Below are positions 24,097 to 33,194 of a stretch of 34,445 nucleotides of DNA, one piece after another. The notes under the pieces were generated by a model. It had not been told where the DNA came from, did no database searches, and saw only the letters and a list, made by a program, of their open reading frames with translations. Position numbers and translations under genes: made by a program. Within the stretch, counting starts at the first letter, position 1; the number at the start of each line of letters is the position of its first letter. Source of the DNA: Crocinitomicaceae bacterium (GTDB lineage: Bacteria; Bacteroidota; Bacteroidia; Flavobacteriales_D; Crocinitomicaceae); contig JAQXBM010000053.1 of the NCBI GenBank assembly GCA_029252405.1, forward strand, positions 1 to 34,445. Direction: 5' to 3'.

Positions 24097-24495
24097 ATGA
24101 TGGATAAATATTTTAACAAGGTGCGAGATTATCTACTTGACCTTAATTACACGATTTCCCTAGAGGATGAAAACTCAGGAATGATTGTGGTAAACAAAGA
24201 GGAGGAAGGAATAAACAATCTGGTGATTGGCTGTTCGGATCCTATTCTGATCATGGAGCAACATATTTTCGATATGCCAGCAGATTCTCTCAGCACGTAC
24301 AAAGCGCTCTTGCAAAAGAACCGCGATATCGTACACGGAGCCTTTGTGCTTGACGAAACTGGAGGAAAAATCATTTTTAGGGATACGCTCCAATTGGAAA
24401 ATTTGGATCAAAATGAACTGGAAGGATCAATCAACTCATTGAGTTTGCTTTTAAGCGAATTCTCAGATGAAATTATCTCATTCTCAAAACAATAA
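24097..24495 (+). CDS. YbjN/CesT-like small protein, first gene of PspA operon
   Basis: This 132-residue acidic cytoplasmic protein has the look of the YbjN/CesT (type III secretion chaperone-like) fold: helix DKYFNKVRDYLLDLNY, strands TISLEDENSGMIVVNKEEEG, NLVIGCSDPILIMEQHIFDM, the segment TYKALLQKNRDIVHGAFVLDE, strand KIIFRDTLQLEN and a last amphipathic helix LEGSINSLSLLLSEFSDEII. Small proteins of this fold are found next to pspA in other bacteria (the DUF2170/YjfI context in E. coli is the comparable case). A partner-binding or chaperone role for PspA or the large ATPase is plausible. The ATG at 24097 is followed by a second in-frame ATG. The next gene starts 11 bp after it. Fold assignment is by eye and moderate. 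Confidence 0.75.
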   Translation: MMDKYFNKVRDYLLDLNYTISLEDENSGMIVVNKEEEGINNLVIGCSDPILIMEQHIFDMPADSLSTYKALLQKNRDIVHGAFVLDETGGKIIFRDTLQLENLDQNELEGSINSLSLLLSEFSDEIISFSKQ

Positions 24496-24506
24496 CACAT
24501 TAAGAA

Positions 24507-25235
24507 ATGAACATATTTAAAAGATTATTTAGAATCGGTACTGCCGAAGCTCACTCCGCGCTGGATAAATTGGAAGATCCAATTAAAATGACAGAGCAAG
24601 GAATTCGCGAGCTGAAAGAAAATTTGGAAAAAAGCCTTGTGGCATTAGCTGAGGTGAAAGCATTGGCCATTCGTTCAAGAAACGATCACGAAACATATTC
24701 GGAAAAAGCCGCAGATTATGAGCGCAAAGCGATGTTGCTGCTGAAAAATGGACAGAATGGAACGATGGAAGCTGGTGAAGCGGATCGTTTAGCTGCAGAA
24801 TGTCTCGTGAAGAAACAGGAAAATACGAAACACGCTTCTGATGCCTTGGGCGATAAAGAGAAGTTTGAAAACTCAGTGACGCAATTGGATGGAAACATCA
24901 AAGGATTGAAAAAGAAAATCAGTCACTACGAGAACGAATTGAGAACCTTGAAAGCGCGTGTGAAAGTAGCAAGTGCGACAAAAGATATCAACAAACAAAT
25001 GTCTTCAATGGACTCTGGTGGAACAGTAGCAATGCTCGAAAGAATGAAGGAAAAAGTAGCGCAAGAAGAAGCTTTGGCTGAGTCTTACGGTGACATTGCA
25101 ACGGAAAGTCGTTCGCTTGATCAGGAGATCGAACAAGCCATCGGTGATGAGGGCAGAATCTCTGCAAATGAAGAATTGGAAAAAATGAAAGAGAGATTGG
25201 GAATTAACACCGATAATTCGTCAAGTAATGCTTAA
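24507..25235 (+). CDS. PspA/IM30 family membrane-associated protein
   Basis: This 242-residue protein is almost entirely helical. The N-terminus MNIFKRLFRIGTAEAHSALD matches the PspA/IM30 start, an amphipathic membrane-binding helix followed by the LEDPIKMTEQGIRELKENLE segment. Long coiled-coil hairpins run to about residue 215, with a short polar tail. PspA, IM30/Vipp1 and ESCRT-III proteins share a fold and polymerise on membranes to protect, bend or remodel them. The length is close to the family norm (about 220-260). It lies 11 bp after the YbjN-like gene and 12 bp before the NfeD-like gene, so tight co-expression is expected. The link with a flotillin and an AAA+ ATPase suggests a membrane-remodelling complex. 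Confidence 0.95.
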   Translation: MNIFKRLFRIGTAEAHSALDKLEDPIKMTEQGIRELKENLEKSLVALAEVKALAIRSRNDHETYSEKAADYERKAMLLLKNGQNGTMEAGEADRLAAECLVKKQENTKHASDALGDKEKFENSVTQLDGNIKGLKKKISHYENELRTLKARVKVASATKDINKQMSSMDSGGTVAMLERMKEKVAQEEALAESYGDIATESRSLDQEIEQAIGDEGRISANEELEKMKERLGINTDNSSSNA

Positions 25236-25247
25236 ATTAGTTGTCCT

Positions 25248-25892
25248 ATGATCCACATATTCTTCCAATCATCAAACATAATTGTAACGGTCTTATTCCT
25301 AGTGATTCTGATCTATTGGTTAGTCGTTCTCTTTGGTGTGCTGGATTTCGATACATTCGATGTTGACTTCGATTTAGAAGTAGATGTTGATGTCGATGCA
25401 GATGTTGATGTGGACACGGACGTTGACAGTTCCAATATTTTTGGACTCAACAAAATTCTCCACTTCTTCAATATTGGACGTGTTCCATTTATGATCTTCC
25501 TGACCTTCTTGGTGTTGCCTTGGTGGTTCGGTGTGATCATCGTGAATAACTTCCTCGGTTTCGAAGGCTTTTTGATGGGGTTGTTGGTTACAATCGCAGT
25601 GTTCTTTGGTGCGCTTTTCGTGACGAAGATCCTTACATCACCTTTTGTCAAGATTTTCGATGCATTGGACAAAGAGAATGCTCAGCGCGATATCCTGGGA
25701 ACAATAGGAGAAGTGAGAATGATGGCATCGGCAACCAAAACAGGACAAGCACAATTCATGGTGGGAGGAGCTTTTCTCATACTAGATATTCGAACCAAGG
25801 AGGGCGAAGCTAAAATAGGAGACAAAGTCATGATCGTCAGTGACTCTAAAAAAGACGACTTCTACGAGGTAGAAGTACATTATGAAATCTAA
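25248..25892 (+). CDS. NfeD/YqiJ-like membrane protein with aspartate-ladder segment
   Basis: This 214-residue inner-membrane protein has a hydrophobic segment at about 10-31 and two further ones at about 79-100 and 107-128. A C-terminal soluble OB-fold-like domain (about 145-214, GTIGEVRMMASATKTGQAQF ... GDKVMIVSDS ... YEVEVHYEI) follows, as in NfeD/YqiJ proteins that pair with flotillins. Between the first and second helices lies an extraordinary acidic stretch: from Asp38 to Asp60 every second residue is acidic (eleven Asp, one Glu). This could form a strand with one charged face, or a divalent-cation-binding loop. The gene sits directly before the flotillin gene, the standard yqiJ-yqiK pairing. 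Confidence 0.88.
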   Translation: MIHIFFQSSNIIVTVLFLVILIYWLVVLFGVLDFDTFDVDFDLEVDVDVDADVDVDTDVDSSNIFGLNKILHFFNIGRVPFMIFLTFLVLPWWFGVIIVNNFLGFEGFLMGLLVTIAVFFGALFVTKILTSPFVKIFDALDKENAQRDILGTIGEVRMMASATKTGQAQFMVGGAFLILDIRTKEGEAKIGDKVMIVSDSKKDDFYEVEVHYEI

Positions 25893-25914
25893 TCTTAAAC
25901 TTAACATTATTTAT

Positions 25915-28083
25915 ATGATCCCATTAGAAGTAGGAACAGGCGAACTCGCCTCAAATATGACCATAATCATTGTGGTAGCGATAGCAGTAATTCTTGTAGC
26001 GCTCTTGGTGGCAATTGCCAAGTTTTACAAAAAAGCAAAACAAGGTGAGGCCTTGGTTAAAACAGGAGTAGGCGGAACGAAAGTTGCATTTGCGGGGATG
26101 ATGGTTTGGCCAGTGATCCACAAATTGGAACGAATGGATATCTCTCTTAAAACAATCGTTATCGAGCGTATGGGGAAGGATGGTCTGATTTGTCAAGACA
26201 ATATGCGTGCAGATATCAAAGTGGCATTCTTTGTTCGCGTAAACCCGATGAAAGAAGCTGTGGAAAAGGTGGCGCAGTCTGTTGGTTGTGAGCGCGCTTC
26301 TAGCCCTGCAGCTTTGAACGAATTGTTTGAAGCCAAGTTTTCCGAAGCATTGAAAACAGTGGGGAAACAATTTAATTTCGTTGACCTATACAATAAAAGA
26401 GATGATTTCCGTCGAGAAATTTTGAACTTGATTGGACGTGATTTGAACGGTTATGCATTGGACGATGCCGCAATTGATTACTTGGAGCAAACGCACCTTT
26501 CTTCTTTGAGTTCAATGAACATTTTGGATGCAGAGGGGATCAAGAAAATCACGGAATTGACAGCGAAGCAAAACATGCTTTCGAACAATATCAAGCGTGA
26601 GGAAGAGAAAGTAATTACGCAGCAAAATGTTGATGCACGCGAAGCGATTCTTGAAATGGAACGTCAATTGGCGGAAAAAGAAGAGAAGAATAAACGTGAG
26701 ATTGCCAACATTAAATCGCGAGAAGAAGCGGAAGTGGCAAAGGTTGCCGAGGAAGAGCGTTTGAAATCTGAACGCGCACGAATTGCTACGGAAGAGGAAT
26801 TGATGATTGCTGAAGAAAACAAGCAACGTCAAGTCATTACAGCTTCGAAGAACAAAGAACGTACTGAAGCGGTTGAAACGGAACGAGTAGAGAAAGATAG
26901 ACAACTTGAATTGAACGAGCGCGAGCGAATTGTAACATTGGCGCAAATCGAGAAAGAGAAAGTTGTTGAGGTGGAGAAACGCAATATCCAGGAGGTGATT
27001 CGCGATCGTGTGGCAATTGAGAAAACAGTTGTTGACGAAGAAGAGAAAATCAAGGATACAAAAGCATTTGCGCAAGCGGATCGTGAGAAAACAGTAGCAA
27101 TTACTGCTGCTGAACAAGAAGCTGAAAAGCAATTTGTTCAAGAGATCAAAATGGCGGAAGCGAAGAAAACGGCTTCTGAACACGCTGCGACTCAGAAATT
27201 AATTGAAGCAGAGGCGGCACAAAAAGCGGCTTCTCAGGAGGCAGATGCAATCATCATCTTAGCGGATGCTGAAGCAACGAAACAAGCGGCTGTAGGAATC
27301 GCGGAGGCGAAAATCATGGAAGCGAAAGCAGAGGCGAGAGAGAAACAAGGAGAAGCGGAAGCTGCTGTTCTTGAAGCTCAAGCAATTGCGAAAGCAAAAG
27401 GAATTGAAGTTGAATCACATGCGAAAGCAATTGGTGATGCGGAACTAGGAAAATCGAATGCAGATGTAATTAATTTGACTGCTGCTGCGGAGAAAGAGAA
27501 AGGGATGGCTGAAGCAGCTGTATTGGAACAAAAATTACGTTCTGAGGCAGAAGGTATCAAGGAGAAAGCGGAAGCGATGAAGCAATTGGATGGTGTTGGA
27601 AAAGACCACGAAGAATTCAAACTCAACTTGGACAAAGAAATGCAAGTGGAGTTGGCTCAAATCAACATTCAAAAAGATATTGCAGACGCACAAGCAACGG
27701 TTCTTTCAAGCGCGCTTGAATCGGCTAACATCGATATCGTGGGTGGAGAACCCGTATTCTTCGATAAGATTATCGGTGCCATTTCAAATGCGAAAGTTGT
27801 CGATCAATACGCTGATAAAAGTGAGATCATCAATACAGTTAAAGAGCAGTTGTTGTCATCAACAAACGGTGAAACGGTGCTTGATAAACTCCGCGGCTTA
27901 ATCGCTGGATCAAACATCAAAACTGAAGATGTGAAGAACCTGACGGTTTCAGCGTTGTTGATGAAGTTGATCAAATCAGCGAAATCTGATGACGACCAAT
28001 CCATGTTGTCTGAATTGCTTTCAATGGCAAAACGCTTTGGAATCGATGGTACGAACGCAGGAAGTTTAGGATTAGGAGAATAG
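25915..28083 (+). CDS. Flotillin-like SPFH/band 7 protein (YqiK type)
   Basis: I place the start at the ATG at 25915 (722 residues, 22 bp after the NfeD-like gene). An in-frame ATG at 25882, overlapping the upstream gene by 11 bp, would add 11 residues. A single membrane helix lies at about 14-36, followed by the SPFH/band 7 domain (about 40-215) with GVGGTKVAFAGMMVWPVIHK and ADIKVAFFVRVNP. A very long Glu/Lys/Ala-rich coiled-coil region (about 220-620) follows, with flotillin-style AEAKIMEAKAEAREKQGEAE repeats. A C-terminal helical domain ends in GLGE. Flotillins oligomerise into membrane microdomain scaffolds. The neighbours point to a role together with PspA in membrane stress or remodelling. 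The family is certain. Confidence 0.93.
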   Translation: MIPLEVGTGELASNMTIIIVVAIAVILVALLVAIAKFYKKAKQGEALVKTGVGGTKVAFAGMMVWPVIHKLERMDISLKTIVIERMGKDGLICQDNMRADIKVAFFVRVNPMKEAVEKVAQSVGCERASSPAALNELFEAKFSEALKTVGKQFNFVDLYNKRDDFRREILNLIGRDLNGYALDDAAIDYLEQTHLSSLSSMNILDAEGIKKITELTAKQNMLSNNIKREEEKVITQQNVDAREAILEMERQLAEKEEKNKREIANIKSREEAEVAKVAEEERLKSERARIATEEELMIAEENKQRQVITASKNKERTEAVETERVEKDRQLELNERERIVTLAQIEKEKVVEVEKRNIQEVIRDRVAIEKTVVDEEEKIKDTKAFAQADREKTVAITAAEQEAEKQFVQEIKMAEAKKTASEHAATQKLIEAEAAQKAASQEADAIIILADAEATKQAAVGIAEAKIMEAKAEAREKQGEAEAAVLEAQAIAKAKGIEVESHAKAIGDAELGKSNADVINLTAAAEKEKGMAEAAVLEQKLRSEAEGIKEKAEAMKQLDGVGKDHEEFKLNLDKEMQVELAQINIQKDIADAQATVLSSALESANIDIVGGEPVFFDKIIGAISNAKVVDQYADKSEIINTVKEQLLSSTNGETVLDKLRGLIAGSNIKTEDVKNLTVSALLMKLIKSAKSDDDQSMLSELLSMAKRFGIDGTNAGSLGLGE

Positions 28084-28109
28084 AATCCGGTAGATCTATA
28101 TAACGACAC

Positions 28110-31100
28110 ATGTCTGAAACTCAAGAAAATCAGGACCAATCGGGACTGGAGCAAGGCACGTATGAAATCATTCGGAATCGACTGAACAAATACGGAACGG
28201 ACCTCAAATCTCGGTTAGAATCTCTTAACGAACAGCGAAAAGAAATTTTCGGTGGTGTTGAAACACAACTCATCGCCACAGAACACATCACGACCCAACA
28301 TTCGTGTGAAGCACGCGATATGGTGCCAATTGGGGATCGATTCATATTTGGATACAACGTACACATCGGCCTAAAAACTGAGACGGTCATCGAAGATGTT
28401 TTCAGCATTTACGAATACAAAGACCGAAGTTTTAGTCCAGGTTCTGCATCGTTTCTGAAGGATGAAACATTCATCAAAGATTTTCAAAATCTCTACAAAT
28501 ACTACAGAGATGCGAAATTTGCGCAATTCATCGAGAAAGGTGGATACTTGTATTTCGTCTTCCAAATTGGGAAGAGCGTCACGGATATCAAAACCTTCAA
28601 ATGGTTGATTCAGCCTGATGCGACACTCAAATACGTCGATTCACGGAGTGAGCACGAAGTACGTCAGCCTGAACAGCACGGATTCGATTGGAAACGTCCA
28701 ACAGCGGACGATCACGTGTCGGGATTACACCCTCATATTTCCATTGAAGACCGCGTTTTCGTTGAAACAGTAGGAGGAGATCTCACGATCAAAATTGAGA
28801 ACAATACCGAATCAGGACTCGGAATTTACGCTGAGCCGGTGGATCAAAAAGATCAAACCTTAAATGACGCGGATGTTTCGTACGCAATCATTGGTGATAT
28901 CATCGTTTTGCGCATCATTCCCTACCAAGAAAAGGAAGAGCGTTACATCATTTACAACGACCGAATCAAGGAAGCACTGCGCGTGGATGCCTTGAAAGAA
29001 TCGTGTATTTTATTGCCGGAAGATCAGGGAATCATTTTCCCACAAGGATATTACTTGCAATCGGGCGAGTACAAATTGTTCGATTTCCCCTACGAAGGAC
29101 TCGGATTCGAAAAGGCCATCCCTTCATCCAATGGAGAAGATTTTCTTTACGTATTCTACAATCCAAACGAGGGCGGATACACCTTGTTGATTTACAACAT
29201 CATTGAGCAGCAGCTCGGTTCGCCGATTCACTGTTCGGGATATTCCATCTTTGATAACGGTGAAATGTCCCTGTTCCGATCGGAAGCGGTTGCGAAGAAG
29301 CACCACAGCATTCAGATTTGGGAAACGCCGTTTACGCACGCGGATAAAATTCAGAATACCAATCAAGATGCCTACCTCTACAAAGTAGGGAACAAGGCTG
29401 TGGTGACTGCCATGGCGGAGTGTCGTTCGATTTTGAAGTTGATTCAGCGGGAAGAAGCTTACGGAACGCTGTACGTCGATTTATCGAAAATGGCGCGCGT
29501 GACCTTGGATGCATACCACTGGGTGTCGCACGCTGAGGCGAGTGAGTTGTCTATTCCGTTGGAGCAGATTGAATCCACTGCGAAATCGGCAATTGCGGAG
29601 TTCGATAAAGTACTCAGCTTAAAGAAAACGGCTGAGTCAGATATTGATGCGCTCGATAAGAAATTGGACCTTGTTCGTCAAGCGGCGAAGACGGCAGCTT
29701 ATTCTGATGTGCAGCATTTTGTGGATACTTTGACGAGCCTGCGTAGTTTACGCGGAGAGTTGATTTCTGCCAAAGAAACGCGCTACATCAACTTGGATCG
29801 AATTGATGCAATGGAAGCCGTTGTGCTCGAATTGCAAGAGGAATATTCAAAAGCCTGCGTCGACTTCTTGTTGACGGATGATGCACTGAAACCGTACGAG
29901 GAAAAGGTCGATCAGATCCAAATCAAGCTGAAGGAAATTACCAAAGTGATCGAAGCGGATGACCTCGATGTGGAAATCGCGAAGGTCTCTGGAGAGCTGG
30001 AATTGATGATTGAAATCGTGAACTCACTGGACATCAAAGACAGCACAGTTACGACGAAAATCATTGACAACATTACCGATATTTTCTACCGTTTCAACCG
30101 AATCATTGCTGATTTAAAGAAGAAGCGCAAGACGATTTTTGGAGCGGAAGCAGAGAGCGAATTCAACAGTCAACTCAAGCTGATTCAACAGGGAGCATCG
30201 AATTACATCAACCTCAGTGATACGCCAGACAAGAGCGAAGATTACTTGAACCGAATGATTATCCAATTGGAAGATCTCGAAGGAAAGTTCTCGGATTTTC
30301 CTGAGTTCGGAGTGCAAATTTCAGATGTCCGCGAGGAAATTACCAATGCCTTTGAATCGCACAAATTGTCTTTGGTTGAAGAGCGAAACAACAGAGCGGT
30401 TGCCATTCAGCGATCTGCAGAGCGCATCATTCAAGGAATCACGAATCGTCTTAAGCAATACAAAACGGTTGATGAAATCAATGCGTACATCGCTTCGGAT
30501 GCTTTGGTGCAGAAGGTGCGTGACAATATTGAGAAATTAGTAGCCATCGATGATTCAGTGAAAGCTGATGAATTGAAAAGCCAGTTGAAGTCGGCGCGTG
30601 AAAATGCCCTGCGTCAGCTGCGCGATAAAAAAGAATTGTTCGCCGAAGGCGATGACGTGATCAAATTGGGAGCGCATCATTTCTCTGTGAACACGAAGAA
30701 ACTCGATGTTACCTTGGTGAAACGCGGTGATGAAATGAATTACCACCTCACGGGAACGAACTTCTTCGAACCGATTCAAGATGAAACATTCTTAGAAACA
30801 CGACCATTTTGGGATCAGCAGATTGTGTCTGAAAACCAAACGATATACCGAGCGGAATACCTTGCTTACATCATCTTTTATGCGCTCAGCGAGAACAAAT
30901 CGTGTCAATTTGGAGAACAGGAATTGTCCCTTGATGAAGTGTTGAAGAAAACGCAAGAGGAATTGACGCAGCTCGTTCAGCAATTCATGAACGATCGCTA
31001 CGACGAGCGCTACATCAAAGGAATTCACGATGTGGATGCCGCGACGATTTTATCGGCCTTATTGGCGATGCAGCAGGAAGTTGATTTGCTCGTATTCTCA

Positions 31101-33008
31101 CCATCCTTGAGAGCGGAAGCGCGCTTTTTCTGGCATTTTGAATTGAGCAAAGAGGAGCAAGCTGATTGGAAAAAACGTTTGAAGGCCTACGGATTGATGC
31201 GAACGGCTTTCGATAGTTCGGATGTTCCAAGCGATATCCGTTTTGAGTTGGAGGAGTTGATCTTCAACCGAACGCAAAGCAAAAATGCGGGAGTCGCGGC
31301 TGAATACTTGTATTTGGAATTGGGCGACAATGATTACTTCGTCATGAGTCCAGAAGGAAATGAACTCACGCAGCGATTCAAGAAATGGCTGAAGACAGCG
31401 AAATTCGAAAAACGCCTGAACGATTCGATGAAGGAATTGGCAGATTCGTACCGCTACCAATTGGAGTTGGTGCAAGAGTGGTTGCGTCGATTTATTGCCT
31501 TGGAAGATGCGGGTAATCTCGCTGTTTCCTTGCAAGAAAGTGCGGTTGCCTTGTTGGTGAATGATGCCAAGAAAGAGAAATTGGTCGATGTGAAAGTCAA
31601 CATTGAATTGACTGAAATGGCGGGTGAACACGGTCGTATGGTCAATGGGATTCTCGACATCGATTACCACAATTGGAAGAGCACACTCGATCATTACCAC
31701 AAAATTGAAGTGCCTAGCTACCGCGAATACGTGGAATTGAAACACGCGCAGGTTGAATCCTTCAAAGAAGAAATGAAATTGGAGTCCTTCAATCCAAAAG
31801 TGATGACTTCCTTCGTGCGAAATCAATTGATTGACAAAGTATACCTTCCGTTGATCGGGAACAACATGGCCAAGCAAATTGGTGTGGTTGGCGACGACAA
31901 ACGAACGGACTTAATGGGGATGCTCTTGCTGATTTCCCCTCCAGGATATGGTAAAACGACTTTGATGGAGTACATCTCCCAACGAATTGGGTTGATCTTT
32001 GTCAAAATTAATGGACCGGCTTTGGGACACGAAGTAACGTCTGTCGATCCAATGGCGGCGCCAAACTCGGCGGCACGAGAAGAACTGAATCGTTTGAATT
32101 TGGCCTTCGAAATGGGGGACAACATCATGATTTATTTGGATGATATCCAACACTGTCACCCGGAATTCTTGCAGAAATTTATTTCACTCTGTGACGGTCA
32201 GCGAAAGATCGAAGGAGTGTACAAAGGAAAGAACAAAACTTACGATTTCAGAGGTCGAAAAGTGATGGTCGTGATGGCTGGAAACCCCTACACGGAAAGT
32301 GGAGAACGCTTCCAAATTCCAGACATGTTGGCGAACAGATCCGATATCTACAACCTCGGAGATGTGATCGGAGGGAAGAAAGACGTCTTCGAATTGAGTT
32401 ACATTGAAAATTGCTTGACATCGAATTCGATATTGTCTCAACTTAACAATAAATCCTTCAAGGATGTGCGCACGTTGATCAAAGTAGCGATGGACGGTCC
32501 ACAGGAAAGCTTGGATTTAGAAGCGAATCACAGTTCTGAAGAAATCGAGGATTACGTGAACTTGCTGAAACGCGTGCTGACCATTCGAGATATCGTCTTC
32601 AAGGTGAACATGGAATACATTCATTCCGCGTCAATGGAAGATGCGTACCGAGTGGCACCTCCGTTTAAATTGCAGGGATCGTACCGTGACATGAACAAGA
32701 TTGTCGAGAAACTGGTTCCAGTGATGAACGATGAGGAATTGGATACCTTGATTCTTTCGCATTACGAGAATGAATCTCAGACCTTGACAACTGGAGCAGA
32801 AGCGAGCTTGTTGCGTTTCAAGGAGATCTTTGGATCGATTACGGACGAGGAGAAGGAGAGATGGAAATCCATTAAGGAGACCTTTGTGAAGAACAATAAA
32901 CGAAAAGGTGATTCGAATGGCGTTCAGTCTTTGATTGAGGAAGTAAAGGAAATTGCTGAATCGTTGAAGGGGATTGATTATACGATTTCTGGTCGGACGA
33001 GCGGGTAG
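28110..33008 (+). CDS. Giant DUF3686-type AAA+ ATPase of the PspA/flotillin operon
   Basis: This 1632-residue protein has no signal peptide or membrane helix. Residues about 1-480 match, by my recollection of the family, DUF3686, a domain found fused to AAA ATPases and often labelled 'DNA repair ATPase'; it is beta-rich (FIFGYNVHIGL, YLYFVFQIGK, YIIYNDRI). Residues about 485-845 are helical coiled coil. Residues 845-1240 are mixed. The AAA+ module at about 1240-1480 has Walker A PPGYGKTT (Lys1282), Walker B IMIYLDDIQ (Asp1344-Asp1345), sensor 1 Asn1392 in VMAGNPYT, and a likely arginine finger Arg1410 in LANRSDIY, the last two reminiscent of MoxR-type ATPases. A helical lid follows. The gene is last in the operon, 26 bp after the flotillin gene. 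Its place suggests it acts on the PspA/flotillin assembly; no DNA-binding motif is seen. The substrate is unknown. Confidence 0.9.
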   Translation: MSETQENQDQSGLEQGTYEIIRNRLNKYGTDLKSRLESLNEQRKEIFGGVETQLIATEHITTQHSCEARDMVPIGDRFIFGYNVHIGLKTETVIEDVFSIYEYKDRSFSPGSASFLKDETFIKDFQNLYKYYRDAKFAQFIEKGGYLYFVFQIGKSVTDIKTFKWLIQPDATLKYVDSRSEHEVRQPEQHGFDWKRPTADDHVSGLHPHISIEDRVFVETVGGDLTIKIENNTESGLGIYAEPVDQKDQTLNDADVSYAIIGDIIVLRIIPYQEKEERYIIYNDRIKEALRVDALKESCILLPEDQGIIFPQGYYLQSGEYKLFDFPYEGLGFEKAIPSSNGEDFLYVFYNPNEGGYTLLIYNIIEQQLGSPIHCSGYSIFDNGEMSLFRSEAVAKKHHSIQIWETPFTHADKIQNTNQDAYLYKVGNKAVVTAMAECRSILKLIQREEAYGTLYVDLSKMARVTLDAYHWVSHAEASELSIPLEQIESTAKSAIAEFDKVLSLKKTAESDIDALDKKLDLVRQAAKTAAYSDVQHFVDTLTSLRSLRGELISAKETRYINLDRIDAMEAVVLELQEEYSKACVDFLLTDDALKPYEEKVDQIQIKLKEITKVIEADDLDVEIAKVSGELELMIEIVNSLDIKDSTVTTKIIDNITDIFYRFNRIIADLKKKRKTIFGAEAESEFNSQLKLIQQGASNYINLSDTPDKSEDYLNRMIIQLEDLEGKFSDFPEFGVQISDVREEITNAFESHKLSLVEERNNRAVAIQRSAERIIQGITNRLKQYKTVDEINAYIASDALVQKVRDNIEKLVAIDDSVKADELKSQLKSARENALRQLRDKKELFAEGDDVIKLGAHHFSVNTKKLDVTLVKRGDEMNYHLTGTNFFEPIQDETFLETRPFWDQQIVSENQTIYRAEYLAYIIFYALSENKSCQFGEQELSLDEVLKKTQEELTQLVQQFMNDRYDERYIKGIHDVDAATILSALLAMQQEVDLLVFSPSLRAEARFFWHFELSKEEQADWKKRLKAYGLMRTAFDSSDVPSDIRFELEELIFNRTQSKNAGVAAEYLYLELGDNDYFVMSPEGNELTQRFKKWLKTAKFEKRLNDSMKELADSYRYQLELVQEWLRRFIALEDAGNLAVSLQESAVALLVNDAKKEKLVDVKVNIELTEMAGEHGRMVNGILDIDYHNWKSTLDHYHKIEVPSYREYVELKHAQVESFKEEMKLESFNPKVMTSFVRNQLIDKVYLPLIGNNMAKQIGVVGDDKRTDLMGMLLLISPPGYGKTTLMEYISQRIGLIFVKINGPALGHEVTSVDPMAAPNSAAREELNRLNLAFEMGDNIMIYLDDIQHCHPEFLQKFISLCDGQRKIEGVYKGKNKTYDFRGRKVMVVMAGNPYTESGERFQIPDMLANRSDIYNLGDVIGGKKDVFELSYIENCLTSNSILSQLNNKSFKDVRTLIKVAMDGPQESLDLEANHSSEEIEDYVNLLKRVLTIRDIVFKVNMEYIHSASMEDAYRVAPPFKLQGSYRDMNKIVEKLVPVMNDEELDTLILSHYENESQTLTTGAEASLLRFKEIFGSITDEEKERWKSIKETFVKNNKRKGDSNGVQSLIEEVKEIAESLKGIDYTISGRTSG

Positions 33009-33194
33009 GGATAGCTTTGATTAAGACTTTTGATTGATTTTTATAGGAGGTTTTCTTGTTGACCTTCAGTATGTGAAAAGTAGCGTCAAAACAAGCACTG
33101 ACTTCTTGCTTAGAGCGAGTGCATTCTAAAACGCAAACGAAGAAGGTTTGTGCTTTTCATGTTCAAATGTGACCTTTTGGTTAGGAAAAGAAAA
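33009..33194. other. Intergenic region between convergent genes, no clear feature
   Basis: These 186 bp separate the giant ATPase gene from the convergent PAS-like gene. A Shine-Dalgarno-like AGGAGG at about 33046 leads into no usable frame. Short complementary stretches (GCACT/AGTGC around 33098-33122) are too weak to call a terminator. I see nothing else. Confidence 0.5.

Noticed and set aside
25370-25430. GATGTTGAT-like DNA repeats considered as an independent tandem repeat
   Set aside because: They are explained by the coding of alternating Asp and Val, with varied synonymous codons, so protein-level selection is the better reading.
25313-25672. 119-codon minus-strand frame with Ser/Thr repeats
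   Set aside because: It is the reverse reading of the Asp-Val repeat in the NfeD-like gene.
26512-27183. 223-codon minus-strand frame opposite the flotillin gene, rich in Phe, Leu, Arg and Cys
   Set aside because: It mirrors the Glu/Lys/Ala codons of the flotillin coiled coil; antisense shadow.
31098-31877. 259-codon minus-strand frame opposite the giant ATPase gene
   Set aside because: Shadow of the long plus-strand gene, rich in Phe/His/Gln with no domain signature; the plus-strand frame has clear AAA+ context.
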